64,000 bases of DNA, taken from NCBI RefSeq assembly GCF_000384315.1, contig NZ_ARVW01000001.1, positions 5,084,157 through 5,148,156 on the forward strand. The letters run 5' to 3'. The number at the start of each line of letters is the position of its first letter. The first letter of the stretch is position 1. Positions 26,832 to 36,228 of the stretch are shown one piece after another. The DNA is from Amycolatopsis nigrescens CSC17Ta-90. Lineage in GTDB: Bacteria > Actinomycetota > Actinomycetes > Mycobacteriales > Pseudonocardiaceae. Made by a program: the position numbers and the translations under genes. Below the pieces are notes generated by a model. It was not told where the DNA came from and searched no databases. It saw only the letters and a list, made by a program, of their open reading frames with translations.

Positions 26832-27755
26832 ATGGGACACGGACACGGGCACGGTGTGCCGGCGGGCCAGGCGGCCAGCGCGGGTAGCAAGTACCTGTCG
26901 CGGTTGTGGCTGGCTGTCGGGCTGGGCTGTGTCACCTTTGTCATGCAGGTCGTGGTCGGCCTGCTCACCGGGTCGCTGGCGCTGCTGGCCGACTCGGCGC
27001 ATGTGTTCACCGACATCTTCGGCGTGACGCTGGCCGCGGTCGCGGTGATGGTGGCCCGCCGCCCGGCCAAGAAGCAGGGGCGCACCTTCGGCATGTTCCG
27101 GGCCGAGGTGCTGGCCGCGCTGGCCAACGCCGTGCTGCTGTTCGCGGTCGCCGGCTGGGTGCTCTACGAGGCGATCAGCCGGATCGCCGAGCCGCCCGAG
27201 GTGCCCGGTCTGCCGGTGACCGTGGTGGCCTTCGTCGGGCTGCTGATGAACGTGGTGTCGTTCCTGCTGCTGCGCGCCGGCTCGAAGGAGAGCCTGAACG
27301 TGCGCGGCGCCTACCTCGAGGTGATGGCCGACATGATCGGCTCGGTCGGCGTGCTGGTCAGCGGGCTGGTGACGCTGCTCTTCGGCTGGCGCTACGCCGA
27401 CCCGATCATCGGTGTGGCGATCGGCCTGTTCGTGCTGCCGCGGGCCTGGAAGCTGGGCCGCAGCGCGCTGCGCATCCTGTTCCAGCACGCCCCGCACGGC
27501 GTGGACGTTGGCGAGATCAGCACCGAGCTGGCCGCGCTGCCGGGGGTCGCCAACGTGCACGACCTGCACGTGTGGACGCTCACCTCCGGCATGGAGGTCG
27601 CCTCGGCGCACCTCGCCGTGGAGGCGGACGCCGAGCCGGCCGGCGTGCTCGGCGCCGCGCAGAACCTGCTCGCCGCGGAGTACTCGATCGAGCACGCCAC
27701 CCTGCAGGTCGAACCACGTGAGTCGGCGACGAAATGCCAGCAGCTGTCCTGGTGA
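26832..27755 (+). CDS. Cation diffusion facilitator (CzcD/ZitB-type metal exporter)
   Basis: Inner-membrane proton-coupled exporter of Zn or related divalent metals. It has a His-rich N-terminus (MGHGHGHG), six hydrophobic segments, and the CDF metal-site motifs HVFTD (near ALLADSAHVFTDIFG) and YLEVMADMIGS with the second metal Asp. The cytosolic C-terminal domain carries VHDLHVWTLTSGMEVASAHL, as in ZitB-like proteins. The ATG follows GGGAGG. The upstream iron-box-like site and spacer palindrome suggest metal control. It converges on the DUF305 gene with only three bases between stops. Confidence 0.9.
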   Translation: MGHGHGHGVPAGQAASAGSKYLSRLWLAVGLGCVTFVMQVVVGLLTGSLALLADSAHVFTDIFGVTLAAVAVMVARRPAKKQGRTFGMFRAEVLAALANAVLLFAVAGWVLYEAISRIAEPPEVPGLPVTVVAFVGLLMNVVSFLLLRAGSKESLNVRGAYLEVMADMIGSVGVLVSGLVTLLFGWRYADPIIGVAIGLFVLPRAWKLGRSALRILFQHAPHGVDVGEISTELAALPGVANVHDLHVWTLTSGMEVASAHLAVEADAEPAGVLGAAQNLLAAEYSIEHATLQVEPRESATKCQQLSW

Positions 27756-27758
27756 CCC

Positions 27759-28487
27759 CTAGGTCAGCGGGGCCGCGCCGCGTGCCGCCAGCATCTGCTT
27801 CATCAGCTCCATCTCCGCGCCCTGCGAGCGCAGGATGCTGGAGGTGAGCTGCTTCAGCGCGGAAAGGCTGGAGTGCTCGTCGGCGTAGGTGGCCATGTCC
27901 GTGCCGCCCTGGTGGTGCCGGAGCATCAGCTGCAGGAAGTAGACGTCCAGTTCCTTACCGGACAGCGAACGCATCTTCGCCAGCTCTTCGTTGGTGGCCA
28001 TACCCGGCATCGGCGCGTTGCCGCTGGACGGCATGGTCGCCGTGCCGCCGCCGTGCGCATGCCCGCCCGGCTCGGTCATCCACGTCATGTACGCACCGGT
28101 CGCCTGCTCCGGCTGGCCCCACAGCATGAGCCAGCCCTTCATCCGGCCGACCTGCTCGGTCTGGGTGCTCAGGATGTCGAAGGCGAGCTGGCGGACCTCC
28201 TGGTCGGTGGAGTAGTCCCGCGCCCAGTTGGCCATGGTCACCGCCTGCAGATGGTGCACCGACATGTCCTGCGCGAAGCCGACCTCGACCGAGCCCGCTC
28301 CCGGGGTGGTTGGTTCGTCCTTGGTCAGGGTCTCCGAGAGGAACATGCCGAGCACCGCGCCCACCAGCATCACGGCGCAGACCGTCGCGCCGATGATCGC
28401 GGCCCGCGCCCAGCGCGGGGTGTCCCGCGCCGGGCCTTCGGCGACGACCTGTTCGGTGACCGGCTGCTCACCGGCTTCGTGACTCAA
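27759..28487 (-). CDS. DUF305 family membrane-anchored protein
   Basis: One N-terminal membrane segment (WARAAIIGATVCAVMLVGAV) anchors an outward ferritin-like DUF305 domain. Diagnostic motifs are FAQDMSVHHLQAVTMA and FLQLMLRHHQGGTDMA, each with paired His and Met residues suggestive of metal binding, and a Met/His-rich linker lies between. DUF305 proteins are often found with copper or metal handling genes; the next-door CDF exporter fits, but the function is not known. It follows the DUF3105 gene by six bases, in one operon. Confidence 0.85.
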   Translation of the reverse strand: MSHEAGEQPVTEQVVAEGPARDTPRWARAAIIGATVCAVMLVGAVLGMFLSETLTKDEPTTPGAGSVEVGFAQDMSVHHLQAVTMANWARDYSTDQEVRQLAFDILSTQTEQVGRMKGWLMLWGQPEQATGAYMTWMTEPGGHAHGGGTATMPSSGNAPMPGMATNEELAKMRSLSGKELDVYFLQLMLRHHQGGTDMATYADEHSSLSALKQLTSSILRSQGAEMELMKQMLAARGAAPLT

Positions 28488-28493
28488 ACCCGC

Positions 28494-29324
28494 TCAGCCT
28501 CCGGCCGGCGGCATCGGGGGCTGCTGGCCGTCCTGCTGGGTGCCTTCGGTGCCCTTGTAGTCCATCGGCTTGGCGTCCGGGCCCGGCGGGGTCGGGTCGA
28601 ACGGCGGCGGGTTGTCCAGGTCGAAGCCGCCGGGCCCGGTCGCGTCGCAGGACGCGCCGATCTCCGGGTAGACCCCGTTGCCGTTCTGCCGCAGCGCCAC
28701 GATGAACTGGTCGATCCGCTCGTCGTCCACATTGTCCAGCTTCAGCTGGTGGCCCCAGGACTGCAGCGAGATCGGCTTGTCCAGGCCGGGGTAGGGCGAC
28801 ATCACGGTGTAGGGCTTGCCGTCCACCCGGACCCGGAGCTTGTTCAGCGCGTCGCCGCTGATCTGGTCCGGGTTGTAGGCGATCCAGATCGCCCCGTGCT
28901 CGAGGGAGTGCACCAGGTTCTCGGTGCGCACCGCGTTCGGGTAGACGATCCCGGTGCAGGCCGCCCATGCCTGGTCGTGTGGTCCGCCGAAAGGCGGCGA
29001 GCGGTCGTAGGCGACCCGCTCGGCCGCCGAGACGTGCACACTGGCCTCGTACTTCTGGGTGACGATGCCCGCGAGTTTCAGGGACGGGTCCGGGTTCTCC
29101 GCGGTCGGCGCGAACGCCGCGGCGGCAGCTTCGCGGTCCGCCTGCGCCCGCTTGTCCCCGGACTCGACGTAGTAGTAGATGAGCACGGTCGCCAGCAGCG
29201 CCACCACGGCGACCACGGCGACGATGGTGCCCCAGGGGGTGCCCTTCTTGCTCACCACGGAACTGCTGCGGGCAGCCTTGACGGCTTTCTTCGGCGTGCC
29301 CTTCTTCTTCGTCCCACTAGCCAT
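28494..29324 (-). CDS. DUF3105 family membrane-anchored protein
   Basis: The 276-residue protein has a basic N-terminus, one membrane helix (GTIVAVVAVVALLATVLIYYY) and an extracytoplasmic DUF3105 domain recognised by PPFGGPHDQAWAACTGIVY and ENLVHSLEHGAIWIAYNP, with conserved His residues. The C-terminus is Pro/Gly-rich. The ATG at 29322-29324 is chosen because the family N-terminus begins there; the open frame continues upstream without homology. The DUF3105-DUF305 pairing is common in actinobacteria; function unknown. Confidence 0.85.
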   Translation of the reverse strand: MASGTKKKGTPKKAVKAARSSSVVSKKGTPWGTIVAVVAVVALLATVLIYYYVESGDKRAQADREAAAAAFAPTAENPDPSLKLAGIVTQKYEASVHVSAAERVAYDRSPPFGGPHDQAWAACTGIVYPNAVRTENLVHSLEHGAIWIAYNPDQISGDALNKLRVRVDGKPYTVMSPYPGLDKPISLQSWGHQLKLDNVDDERIDQFIVALRQNGNGVYPEIGASCDATGPGGFDLDNPPPFDPTPPGPDAKPMDYKGTEGTQQDGQQPPMPPAGG

Positions 29325-29453
29325 CGCGGTGTTCCGACCTCGTCTCGTCCGGCACGTGCTGCCAGGTGCACGTGGTGGCCTGGTGTGGCCAGTGTAGGGA
29401 GTAGGTGTCTGGTCACCGTCAACCCGCTCGCCGGGGGCCCGACCGCCCGCACT

Positions 29454-29459
29454 TAGACT
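29454..29459 (+). promoter_or_regulatory. Leaderless promoter -10 of argS
   Basis: TAGACT lies seven bases before the GTG at 29467, so transcription should start at or next to the start codon. No -35 consensus is evident. Confidence 0.5.
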
Positions 29460-29466
29460 TTTGCGG

Positions 29467-31122
29467 GTGACCCCTGCCGCCCTAGCTGACCTGGTCCGAT
29501 CCTCCGCCGTGCAGGTGCTCGACGCGCGTGGTGCGGACCACGCCGTGCTGCCCGATCCGGTGACCATCGAGCGCCCGCGGAATCCCGAACACGGAGACTA
29601 CGCGACCAACCTGGCTCTCCAGGTAGCGAAGAAAGTAGGGCTTGCGCCGCGGGAGTTCGCCGACGAGCTGGCCGAGAAGCTCGCGAACGCCGACGGGGTG
29701 GTGTCGGCCGAGGTCGCCGGGCCGGGGTTCCTGAACATCCGGCTGGCCGCGTCCGCGCAGGGCGAGGTCGTCAGCCAGGTGCTCGCCGCCGGTGCCGGCT
29801 ACGGCCGCGGGGACGGCATGACCGGCCGCAAGATCAACCTCGAGTTCGTCTCGGCCAACCCGACCGGCCCGATCCACCTCGGCGGCACCCGCTGGGCCGC
29901 GGTGGGCGACGCGCTCGGCCGGGTGCTCAGCGCGCAGGGCGCCGACGTCACCCGCGAGTACTACTTCAACGACGCGGGCGCGCAGATCGACCGGTTCGTG
30001 CGGTCGCTGATCGCCGCCGCGAAGGGCGACCCGGCGCCGGAGGACGGTTACGCCGGCGGGTATGTCACGGACATCGCGGCCGAGGTGCTCCGCCAGGAGC
30101 CCAGCGCGCTGTCCATGCCGGAGGACGAACGGCACGAGACCTTCCGGCGGGTCGGCATTTCGCTGATGTTCACCGAGATCAAGGACTCGCTGCACCGGTT
30201 CGGCACCGACTTCGACGTGTTCTTCCACGAGGACTCCCTGCACGGCTCCGGTGCGGTGGAGCGTGTGGTCGAACGGCTCAAGGAGAACGGCAAGCTCTAC
30301 TGGGACAACGGCGCCTGGTGGCTGCGCACCACCGAGTTCGGCGACGACAAGGACCGGGTGGTGATCAAGAGCGACGGGGAGCCCGCCTACATCGCCGGGG
30401 ACATCGCCTACCTGCGCGACAAGCGGGAACGCGGCTTCGACCTGTGCATCTACATGCTCGGCGCGGACCACCACGGCTACGTCTCCAGGCTCAAGGTCGC
30501 GGCCGCCGCGCTGGACGACGACCCCGACGTGGTCGAGGTGCTGATCGGCCAGATGGTCAACCTGGTCAGCGACGGAAAGCCGGTGCGGATGAGCAAGCGC
30601 GCCGGTACCGTGATCACCCTCGACGACCTGGTCGAGGCGGTCGGTGTGGACGCGGCCCGCTACGAGCTGAACCGCTACTCCGTCGACTCCACTTTGGACA
30701 TAGACCTGGACCTGCTGCGCAAGCACAGCAACGAAAACCCGGTCTACTACGTGCAGTACGCGCACGCGAGGCTGTGCTCCTTGCGGCGCAACGCGGCCGA
30801 CCTCGGGCTGGAGCCGGTGGAGAACCCATCGCTCGGCCTGCTCACCCACCCGCGCGAGGGCGACCTGATCCGCTCCATCGGCGAATTCCCCACCGTGCTG
30901 CGCAAGGCGGCGGAACTGCGCGAGCCGCACCGGGTGGCGCGGTACCTGGAAAGCCTGGCCGGTTCGTACCACAAGTTCTACGCCGAAGCGCGCGTACTTC
31001 CTCAGGGAGACGAGGACGCGACGCCGCTGACCCACGCCCGGCTCGCCCTGTGCGACGCCGCGCGTCAGGTGTTCGCCAACGGTCTCTCGCTGCTCGGTGT
31101 CTCTGCTCCGGAACGGATGTAA
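29467..31122 (+). CDS. argS: Arginyl-tRNA synthetase
   Basis: Charges tRNA-Arg in the cytoplasm. The class I signature is [12 protein letters not shown] (HIGH-like, near residue 137) and the KMSKS-like motif reads RMSKRAG (near 374-378). The N-terminal Add-1 domain ([15 protein letters not shown]) and the C-terminal DALR anticodon domain complete a normal 551-residue ArgS. GTG at 29467 is preferred over an in-frame TTG six bases earlier because a -10 hexamer sits seven bases upstream. It starts the argS-lysA-hom-thrC-thrB run, a conserved actinobacterial order. Confidence 0.97.
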   Translation: MTPAALADLVRSSAVQVLDARGADHAVLPDPVTIERPRNPEHGDYATNLALQVAKKVGLAPREFADELAEKLANADGVVSAEVAGPGFLNIRLAASAQGEVVSQVLAAGAGYGRGDGMTGRKINLEFVSANPTGPIHLGGTRWAAVGDALGRVLSAQGADVTREYYFNDAGAQIDRFVRSLIAAAKGDPAPEDGYAGGYVTDIAAEVLRQEPSALSMPEDERHETFRRVGISLMFTEIKDSLHRFGTDFDVFFHEDSLHGSGAVERVVERLKENGKLYWDNGAWWLRTTEFGDDKDRVVIKSDGEPAYIAGDIAYLRDKRERGFDLCIYMLGADHHGYVSRLKVAAAALDDDPDVVEVLIGQMVNLVSDGKPVRMSKRAGTVITLDDLVEAVGVDAARYELNRYSVDSTLDIDLDLLRKHSNENPVYYVQYAHARLCSLRRNAADLGLEPVENPSLGLLTHPREGDLIRSIGEFPTVLRKAAELREPHRVARYLESLAGSYHKFYAEARVLPQGDEDATPLTHARLALCDAARQVFANGLSLLGVSAPERM

Positions 31123-31130
31123 CCCAGAAT

Positions 31131-32570
31131 ATGTGCGCTCACCCAGCGGGCCCCCGCTACGCCGAAATCCACCCGCACGCCGACACCTCCGGCTTCCCGC
31201 CGTCCAGCCCGGCCGAGCTGGACCGGCTCTACCCCAAGGTCTGGCCGCGCAACGCCTACCGCGCGCCGGACGGCGTGGTCCGGATCGCCGGGGTGGACGT
31301 CCGCGAGCTGGCGGAGACCTACGGCACGCCGCTGTTCGTGGTGGACGAGGCCGACTTCAAGTCGCGCTGCGCCGAGTACGCGGAGGCCTTCGACGACCCG
31401 TCGCTGGTGCACTACGCCTCGAAAGCCTTCCTCAGCACCGAAATTGCCCGCTGGGTGGCGGCGCAGGGGCTGAGCCTGGACGTGTGCAGCGGCGGTGAGC
31501 TGGCCATCGCGCAGCGCGCGAACTTCCCGCCGGAGCGGATCACCTTCCACGGCAACAACAAGTCCATCGCCGAGCTGGAGGCCGCGGTCGACGCCGGCGT
31601 CGGCACCGTGGTGCTCGACTCGTTCTACGAGATCGCCAGGCTGGCCGACGTGGCAGCCAAGCGGGACGTGGTGCAGCGGGTGCTGATCCGGGTCACCGTC
31701 GGGGTCGAGGCGCACACCCACGAGTTCATCGCGACCGCGCACGAGGACCAGAAGTTCGGGTTTTCGCTGGCTTCCGGCGACGCCGCCGAGGCGGTGCGCC
31801 GGGTGCTGAACGTGCCTTCGCTGAACCTGGCCGGCCTGCACAGCCACATCGGGTCGCAGATCTTCGACGCGGACGGTTTCGAGGTCGCCGCCCGCCGGGT
31901 GGTCGGCCTGCTCGCCGAGCTGGGCAAGGAGCACGGCGGCGACCTGCTCGAGCAGATGTCCATTGTGGACCTCGGTGGCGGGTTCGGGATCGCATACACG
32001 GACAAGGACAACCCACCGCCGCCGGCCCAGATGATCACCCAGATCAGGGAGATGGTGCGGAAGGAATGCGAGTACGCCGACCTGCCGGTGCCCCGGATCG
32101 CGGGTGAGCCCGGCCGCGCCATCGCCGGGCCGGGCACGGTCACCCTGTACGAGGTGGGCACGGTCAAGGACGTCGCGCTCGGTGACAACGCGGTGCGCCG
32201 CTACATCAGCGTGGACGGCGGGATGAGCGACAACATCCGTACCGCGCTGTACGACGCGGTGTACGACTGCCGGCTGGTCTCCAGGTCGAGCGACGACGGC
32301 GATCCGCAGTCCGCCGGCGCCGCGCTGTCCCGCGTGGTGGGAAAACACTGTGAATCCGGCGACATCGTGGTCCGGGACTGCTGGCTACCCGACACCCTGG
32401 CGCCCGGCGATCTGCTGGCCGTGGCGGCGACCGGTGCCTACTGCTACTCGATGGCCAGTGGCTACAACCGGCAGCCGCGGCCGGCGGTGGTCGCGGTCCG
32501 CAACGGGAGCGCCCGGCTCCTGCTGCGGCGCGAGACGACGGAGGACATGTTGCGCCTGGAGGTTTCGTGA
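31131..32570 (+). CDS. lysA: Diaminopimelate decarboxylase
   Basis: PLP enzyme that makes L-lysine from meso-diaminopimelate. HYASKAFLS carries the PLP-binding lysine; [30 protein letters not shown] and [13 protein letters not shown] are classic LysA blocks. The ATG lies eight bases after argS, and the stop overlaps the hom GTG. At 479 residues the protein has a slightly long N-terminus, as is normal in actinobacteria. Confidence 0.96.
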   Translation: MCAHPAGPRYAEIHPHADTSGFPPSSPAELDRLYPKVWPRNAYRAPDGVVRIAGVDVRELAETYGTPLFVVDEADFKSRCAEYAEAFDDPSLVHYASKAFLSTEIARWVAAQGLSLDVCSGGELAIAQRANFPPERITFHGNNKSIAELEAAVDAGVGTVVLDSFYEIARLADVAAKRDVVQRVLIRVTVGVEAHTHEFIATAHEDQKFGFSLASGDAAEAVRRVLNVPSLNLAGLHSHIGSQIFDADGFEVAARRVVGLLAELGKEHGGDLLEQMSIVDLGGGFGIAYTDKDNPPPPAQMITQIREMVRKECEYADLPVPRIAGEPGRAIAGPGTVTLYEVGTVKDVALGDNAVRRYISVDGGMSDNIRTALYDAVYDCRLVSRSSDDGDPQSAGAALSRVVGKHCESGDIVVRDCWLPDTLAPGDLLAVAATGAYCYSMASGYNRQPRPAVVAVRNGSARLLLRRETTEDMLRLEVS

Positions 32571-33871
32571 GTGCCCGAGCCGGACGTCCGATCAAGGTAG
32601 CGCTGCTCGGTTGCGGCACCGTCGGCGGCGAGGTCGCCAGGCTGCTCACCGAGCAGGCCGGTGAGCTGGCCGCCAGGGTCGGCGCGCCGCTGGAGCTGGC
32701 CGGTATCGCGGTGCGCCGGCCGGACAAGCATCCGGAGCTGCCGCCGGAACTGCTCACCTCGGACGCGACCGCGCTGGTGGAATCCGACGTGGACGTGGTG
32801 GTGGAGCTGATCGGCGGGATCGAGCCGGCCCGCACCTGGCTGCTCGCCGCGCTGCGGGCCGGCAAGTCCGTGGTCACCGCGAACAAGGCGCTGCTCGCCG
32901 AGCATTCGGCGGAGCTGTCCGAGGCCGCCGACGCGACCGGTGCGGATCTTTACTTCGAAGCATCCGTGGCCGGTGCCATTCCGCTGCTCCGGCCGTTGCG
33001 GGAGTCGCTGGCCGGTGACCGGATCACCAGGGTGATGGGCATCGTCAACGGCACCACCAACTACATCCTCTCCGCGATGGACTCCACCGGCGCCGGCTAC
33101 GCGGAGACCCTGGACGAGGCGAGCAGGCTTGGCTACGCCGAGGCGGACCCGACCGCGGACGTGGACGGCTACGACGCGGCGTCCAAGGCGGCGATCCTGG
33201 CGTCGCTGGCCTTCCACACCAGGGTCACCGCCGCCGACGTGCACCGCGAGGGCATCGCCGGGGTGAGCGCCTCGGACATCGTCGCGGCGAAGGTGCTCGG
33301 CCGCACGGTCAAGCTGCTGGCCATCTGCGAGCGGGTCACCTCCGCGGACGGCACCGAGTCGGTGTCCGTGCGGGTGCACCCGGTGATGCTGCCGCGCACC
33401 CACCAGCTCTCCGGGGTCGGCGGCGCGTTCAACGCGGTCTACGTGGAGGCGGACGCGGCCGGGGAGCTGATGTTCTACGGCCAGGGCGCGGGTGGCGCGC
33501 CGACCGCGAGCGCGGTGCTCGGCGACCTGGTCGCGGTGGCCCGCAACCAGGTGGTCAGCGGCCGCGGCCCGCGCGAGTCGGCGCATGCGGCGCTGCCGGT
33601 GCGGCCGATGGGGCAGACCCCGACCCGTTATCACGTCAGCCTCGACGTGGCCGACGTGCCGGGGGTGCTGGCCCAGGTCGCGCAGGTGTTCGCCGCGCAC
33701 GATGTGAGCATCGCCACGGTCCGGCAGCGGGACAGGCATTCCACCGCGAGCCTGGTCATCGTCACCCATTTGGCCAAGGACGCCGCCTTGCAGTCCACTG
33801 TGGACGAAATCGGCAAGATGGACGTGGTGCGGGAAGTCGTCAGTGTGATGCGGGTGGAAGGTGAGGACTGA
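32567..33871 (+). CDS. hom: Homoserine dehydrogenase
   Basis: Reduces aspartate semialdehyde to homoserine for threonine and methionine synthesis. The NAD(P)-binding [15 protein letters not shown] is at the N-terminus, [12 protein letters not shown] follows, and the catalytic core has [15 protein letters not shown] and [20 protein letters not shown]-terminal ACT domain ([18 protein letters not shown]) implies feedback control by threonine. The GTG start overlaps the lysA stop (GTGA). Confidence 0.96.
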   Translation: MSARAGRPIKVALLGCGTVGGEVARLLTEQAGELAARVGAPLELAGIAVRRPDKHPELPPELLTSDATALVESDVDVVVELIGGIEPARTWLLAALRAGKSVVTANKALLAEHSAELSEAADATGADLYFEASVAGAIPLLRPLRESLAGDRITRVMGIVNGTTNYILSAMDSTGAGYAETLDEASRLGYAEADPTADVDGYDAASKAAILASLAFHTRVTAADVHREGIAGVSASDIVAAKVLGRTVKLLAICERVTSADGTESVSVRVHPVMLPRTHQLSGVGGAFNAVYVEADAAGELMFYGQGAGGAPTASAVLGDLVAVARNQVVSGRGPRESAHAALPVRPMGQTPTRYHVSLDVADVPGVLAQVAQVFAAHDVSIATVRQRDRHSTASLVIVTHLAKDAALQSTVDEIGKMDVVREVVSVMRVEGED

Positions 33872-33872
33872 A

Positions 33873-34937
33873 ATGGGTGCGCAAGCGGGCTGGCCCGGGA
33901 TCATCGAGGCCTATGCCGCGCGGATTCCCATTCCCGCCGGTGCCAAGGTGATCACCCTCGGCGAGGGCAACACGCCGCTGCTGCCGGCGCCGCACCTGTC
34001 CGAGCTGACCGGCTCCGAGGTGTACCTGAAGGTCGAGGGCGCCAACCCGACCGGTTCGTTCAAGGACCGCGGCATGACCGTGGCCATCACGCATGCGCTG
34101 GCCAGCGGGCTGCAGGCGGTGATCTGCGCGTCCACCGGCAACACCTCCGCCTCCGCGTCGGCCTATGCCGCGCGCGCCGGGCTGACCTCCGCGGTGCTGG
34201 TGCCCCAGGGCAAGATCGCGCTCGGCAAGATGGCCCAGGCGGTGCTGCACGGCGCCCGGATCCTGCAGGTGGACGGCAATTTCGACGATTGCCTGGAACT
34301 GGCCCGCAAAACCGCCGCGGACTATCCGGTGACCTTGGTCAACTCGGTCAACCCGGTCCGGCTGGTCGGTCAGAAAACGGCGGCATGGGAAATCTGCGAC
34401 GTACTCGGCAAGGCGCCGGATATTCATTGCCTGCCGGTGGGTAACGCGGGAAATATCACCGCGTATTGGGGCGGCTACTCCGAATACGCCGCAGATGGTG
34501 TGGTGCGGAGCACACCGCGGATGTTCGGTTTCCAGGCCGCCGGCGCGGCCCCGTTGGTGCATGGCCAACCGGTGGCGGAGCCGGAGACGGTGGCCACCGC
34601 GATCCGGGTGGGCAGCCCGGCGTCCTGGACCTCCGCGGTCAAGGCGAAGAACTCGTCGGGTGGTCTGTTCGAAGCGGTCAGTGACCAGGACATCCTGGCG
34701 GCGTACCGGTTGCTGGCCCGCAAGGAGGGCGTGTTCGTCGAGCCGGCCTCGGCCACCAGCGTGGCCGGGCTGCTGGCCACCGCCGCCGACGGCCGGATTC
34801 CGAAGGGTTCGCTGGTGGTCTGCACGGTCACCGGGCACGGCCTGAAGGACCCGGCCACCGCGCTCGAAGGCAACGTCGAGGTGGAGCCGCTGGCGGTCGA
34901 CCCCAGTGCGGTGGCGGCGGCCCTGGAGTTGTCGTGA
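33873..34937 (+). CDS. thrC: Threonine synthase
   Basis: PLP enzyme converting O-phosphohomoserine to threonine. The PLP lysine lies in [15 protein letters not shown], with [17 protein letters not shown] and the glycine-rich [15 protein letters not shown] phosphate loop downstream. The ATG at 33873 is one base after the hom stop; an in-frame ATG at 33861 inside hom is less likely. Length (354 residues) matches the short thrC type. Confidence 0.96.
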   Translation: MGAQAGWPGIIEAYAARIPIPAGAKVITLGEGNTPLLPAPHLSELTGSEVYLKVEGANPTGSFKDRGMTVAITHALASGLQAVICASTGNTSASASAYAARAGLTSAVLVPQGKIALGKMAQAVLHGARILQVDGNFDDCLELARKTAADYPVTLVNSVNPVRLVGQKTAAWEICDVLGKAPDIHCLPVGNAGNITAYWGGYSEYAADGVVRSTPRMFGFQAAGAAPLVHGQPVAEPETVATAIRVGSPASWTSAVKAKNSSGGLFEAVSDQDILAAYRLLARKEGVFVEPASATSVAGLLATAADGRIPKGSLVVCTVTGHGLKDPATALEGNVEVEPLAVDPSAVAAALELS

Positions 34938-35809
34938 AGTTCGTGGTTCGGGTGCCGGCTTCCACGGCGAACCTCGGGCCGGGGTTCGACGCGCTCGGCA
35001 TGGCGCTCGCGCTGTACGACGTGGTCGAGGTGCAGGTCGCCGATGCCGGGCTGAAGGTCGAGGTGATCGACGCCGGTGCCGGCGGGGTGCAGGACGTGCC
35101 CACTGACGAGTCCCACCTGGTGGTTCGCGCGCTGTACCGGGCGTGCGCGCATCTCGGGCTGCGGCCACCGGGGCTGCATCTTCGCTGTCACAACGCGATT
35201 CCGCACGGTCGCGGCCTCGGTTCCTCCGCGTCCGCGGTGGTCGCCGGCGTGGCCGCCGGGTACACCCTGGCCGGGCGGCCGCTGGACGAGCACGCGCTGC
35301 GGCTCGCCGCCGAGTTCGAAGGACACGCGGACAACGCCGCGGCCAGCCTGTTCGGCGGGCTGGCCATCGCTTGGTCACAGAATGGTGAATTCCACGCCGC
35401 GCGGCTCACCCCGCACGCCTCGATCCGCCCGGTGGTCGCGGTTCCGCAGCTGCGCTCGTCCACCGACGAGACAAGGCGGCTGCTGCCGGAAACCGTGCCG
35501 CACACCGACGCCGCGTTCACCGCCGGACGGGCGGCGCTGGCCGTGCTCGCGCTCACCGAGCGGCCCGAGCTGCTGCCGGCCGCCACCGAGGACCGCCTGC
35601 ACCAGGACTACCGGGCGCCCGCGCTGCCGGCGAGTGCCGCGCTGGTCCGCGCGCTGCGGGAAAGCGGGGTGGCCGCGGTGATTTCCGGGGCGGGGCCGAC
35701 CGTGCTCGCGTTGACCACGGACGGAGATCTGCCGGCTACGGTTGATACTGCCGGTTTTACTGTCACGGAACTGCCGGTGGATCTGGTAGGTGTACAGGTT
35801 GATGGATAG
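34934..35809 (+). CDS. thrB: Homoserine kinase
   Basis: GHMP-family kinase that phosphorylates homoserine. Motif 1 is [19 protein letters not shown] at the N-terminus, the ATP-binding motif 2 is [16 protein letters not shown], and motif 3 is [13 protein letters not shown] near the C-terminus. The GTG start overlaps the thrC stop. It closes the threonine branch of the operon. Confidence 0.96.
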   Translation: MKFVVRVPASTANLGPGFDALGMALALYDVVEVQVADAGLKVEVIDAGAGGVQDVPTDESHLVVRALYRACAHLGLRPPGLHLRCHNAIPHGRGLGSSASAVVAGVAAGYTLAGRPLDEHALRLAAEFEGHADNAAASLFGGLAIAWSQNGEFHAARLTPHASIRPVVAVPQLRSSTDETRRLLPETVPHTDAAFTAGRAALAVLALTERPELLPAATEDRLHQDYRAPALPASAALVRALRESGVAAVISGAGPTVLALTTDGDLPATVDTAGFTVTELPVDLVGVQVDG

Positions 35810-36228
35810 TGGCTTCCCGCGCAGAGGGCGGGGAACCAGCGGTAATGAGGCACGCCATGCAGGGGGTGGTTGTTGCACCTCGTCCCTGGTCGGTCTACCC
35901 TCGGGGGCGTTCGATCACCGTGCGCATTCCGCACCCGGTGTCGGTCCCGGGAATCTTCCCGGATCGCATCTCTCGTTGAGCCGATAATTCCGCACAGAAC
36001 ACGGTGCAGGGTGGACCTAGGCGGGTTCGGCGGTAGCAGCGGTGACGGATTCCGCGTACTCCACCTGGAGCACGCAACTTCCCGTGCTGGCGGCCCCGCC
36101 GCTGTGACACGCACGTCTCGGCTGGAGAAGTCTGCATCGGGATACCAGAGCAAGCCGTCTCGCAATTCGGACGTGGGCGGTGGTCCGCTGATCCACCTGG
36201 AGGCGTGGATCGGTCAGGAAGGACATGT
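35810..36228 (+). promoter_or_regulatory. Long leader region upstream of rho
   Basis: The 419 bases before rho have no gene. A perfect 7-bp hairpin, CCGGGAA/TTCCCGG with a two-base loop, lies at 35947-35962, and a GATAAT hexamer at 35983-35988 is the best -10 candidate for rho. Rho genes often have long C-rich leaders used for autogenous termination; this leader suits such control, but that is inference. Confidence 0.45.

Noticed and set aside
29482-31035. Long open frame antisense to argS
   Set aside because: It mirrors the third-position G/C bias of argS, has no family motif, and argS is certain on the other strand. Similar shadows lie opposite prfA, the M6 protease, dpdH and rho.
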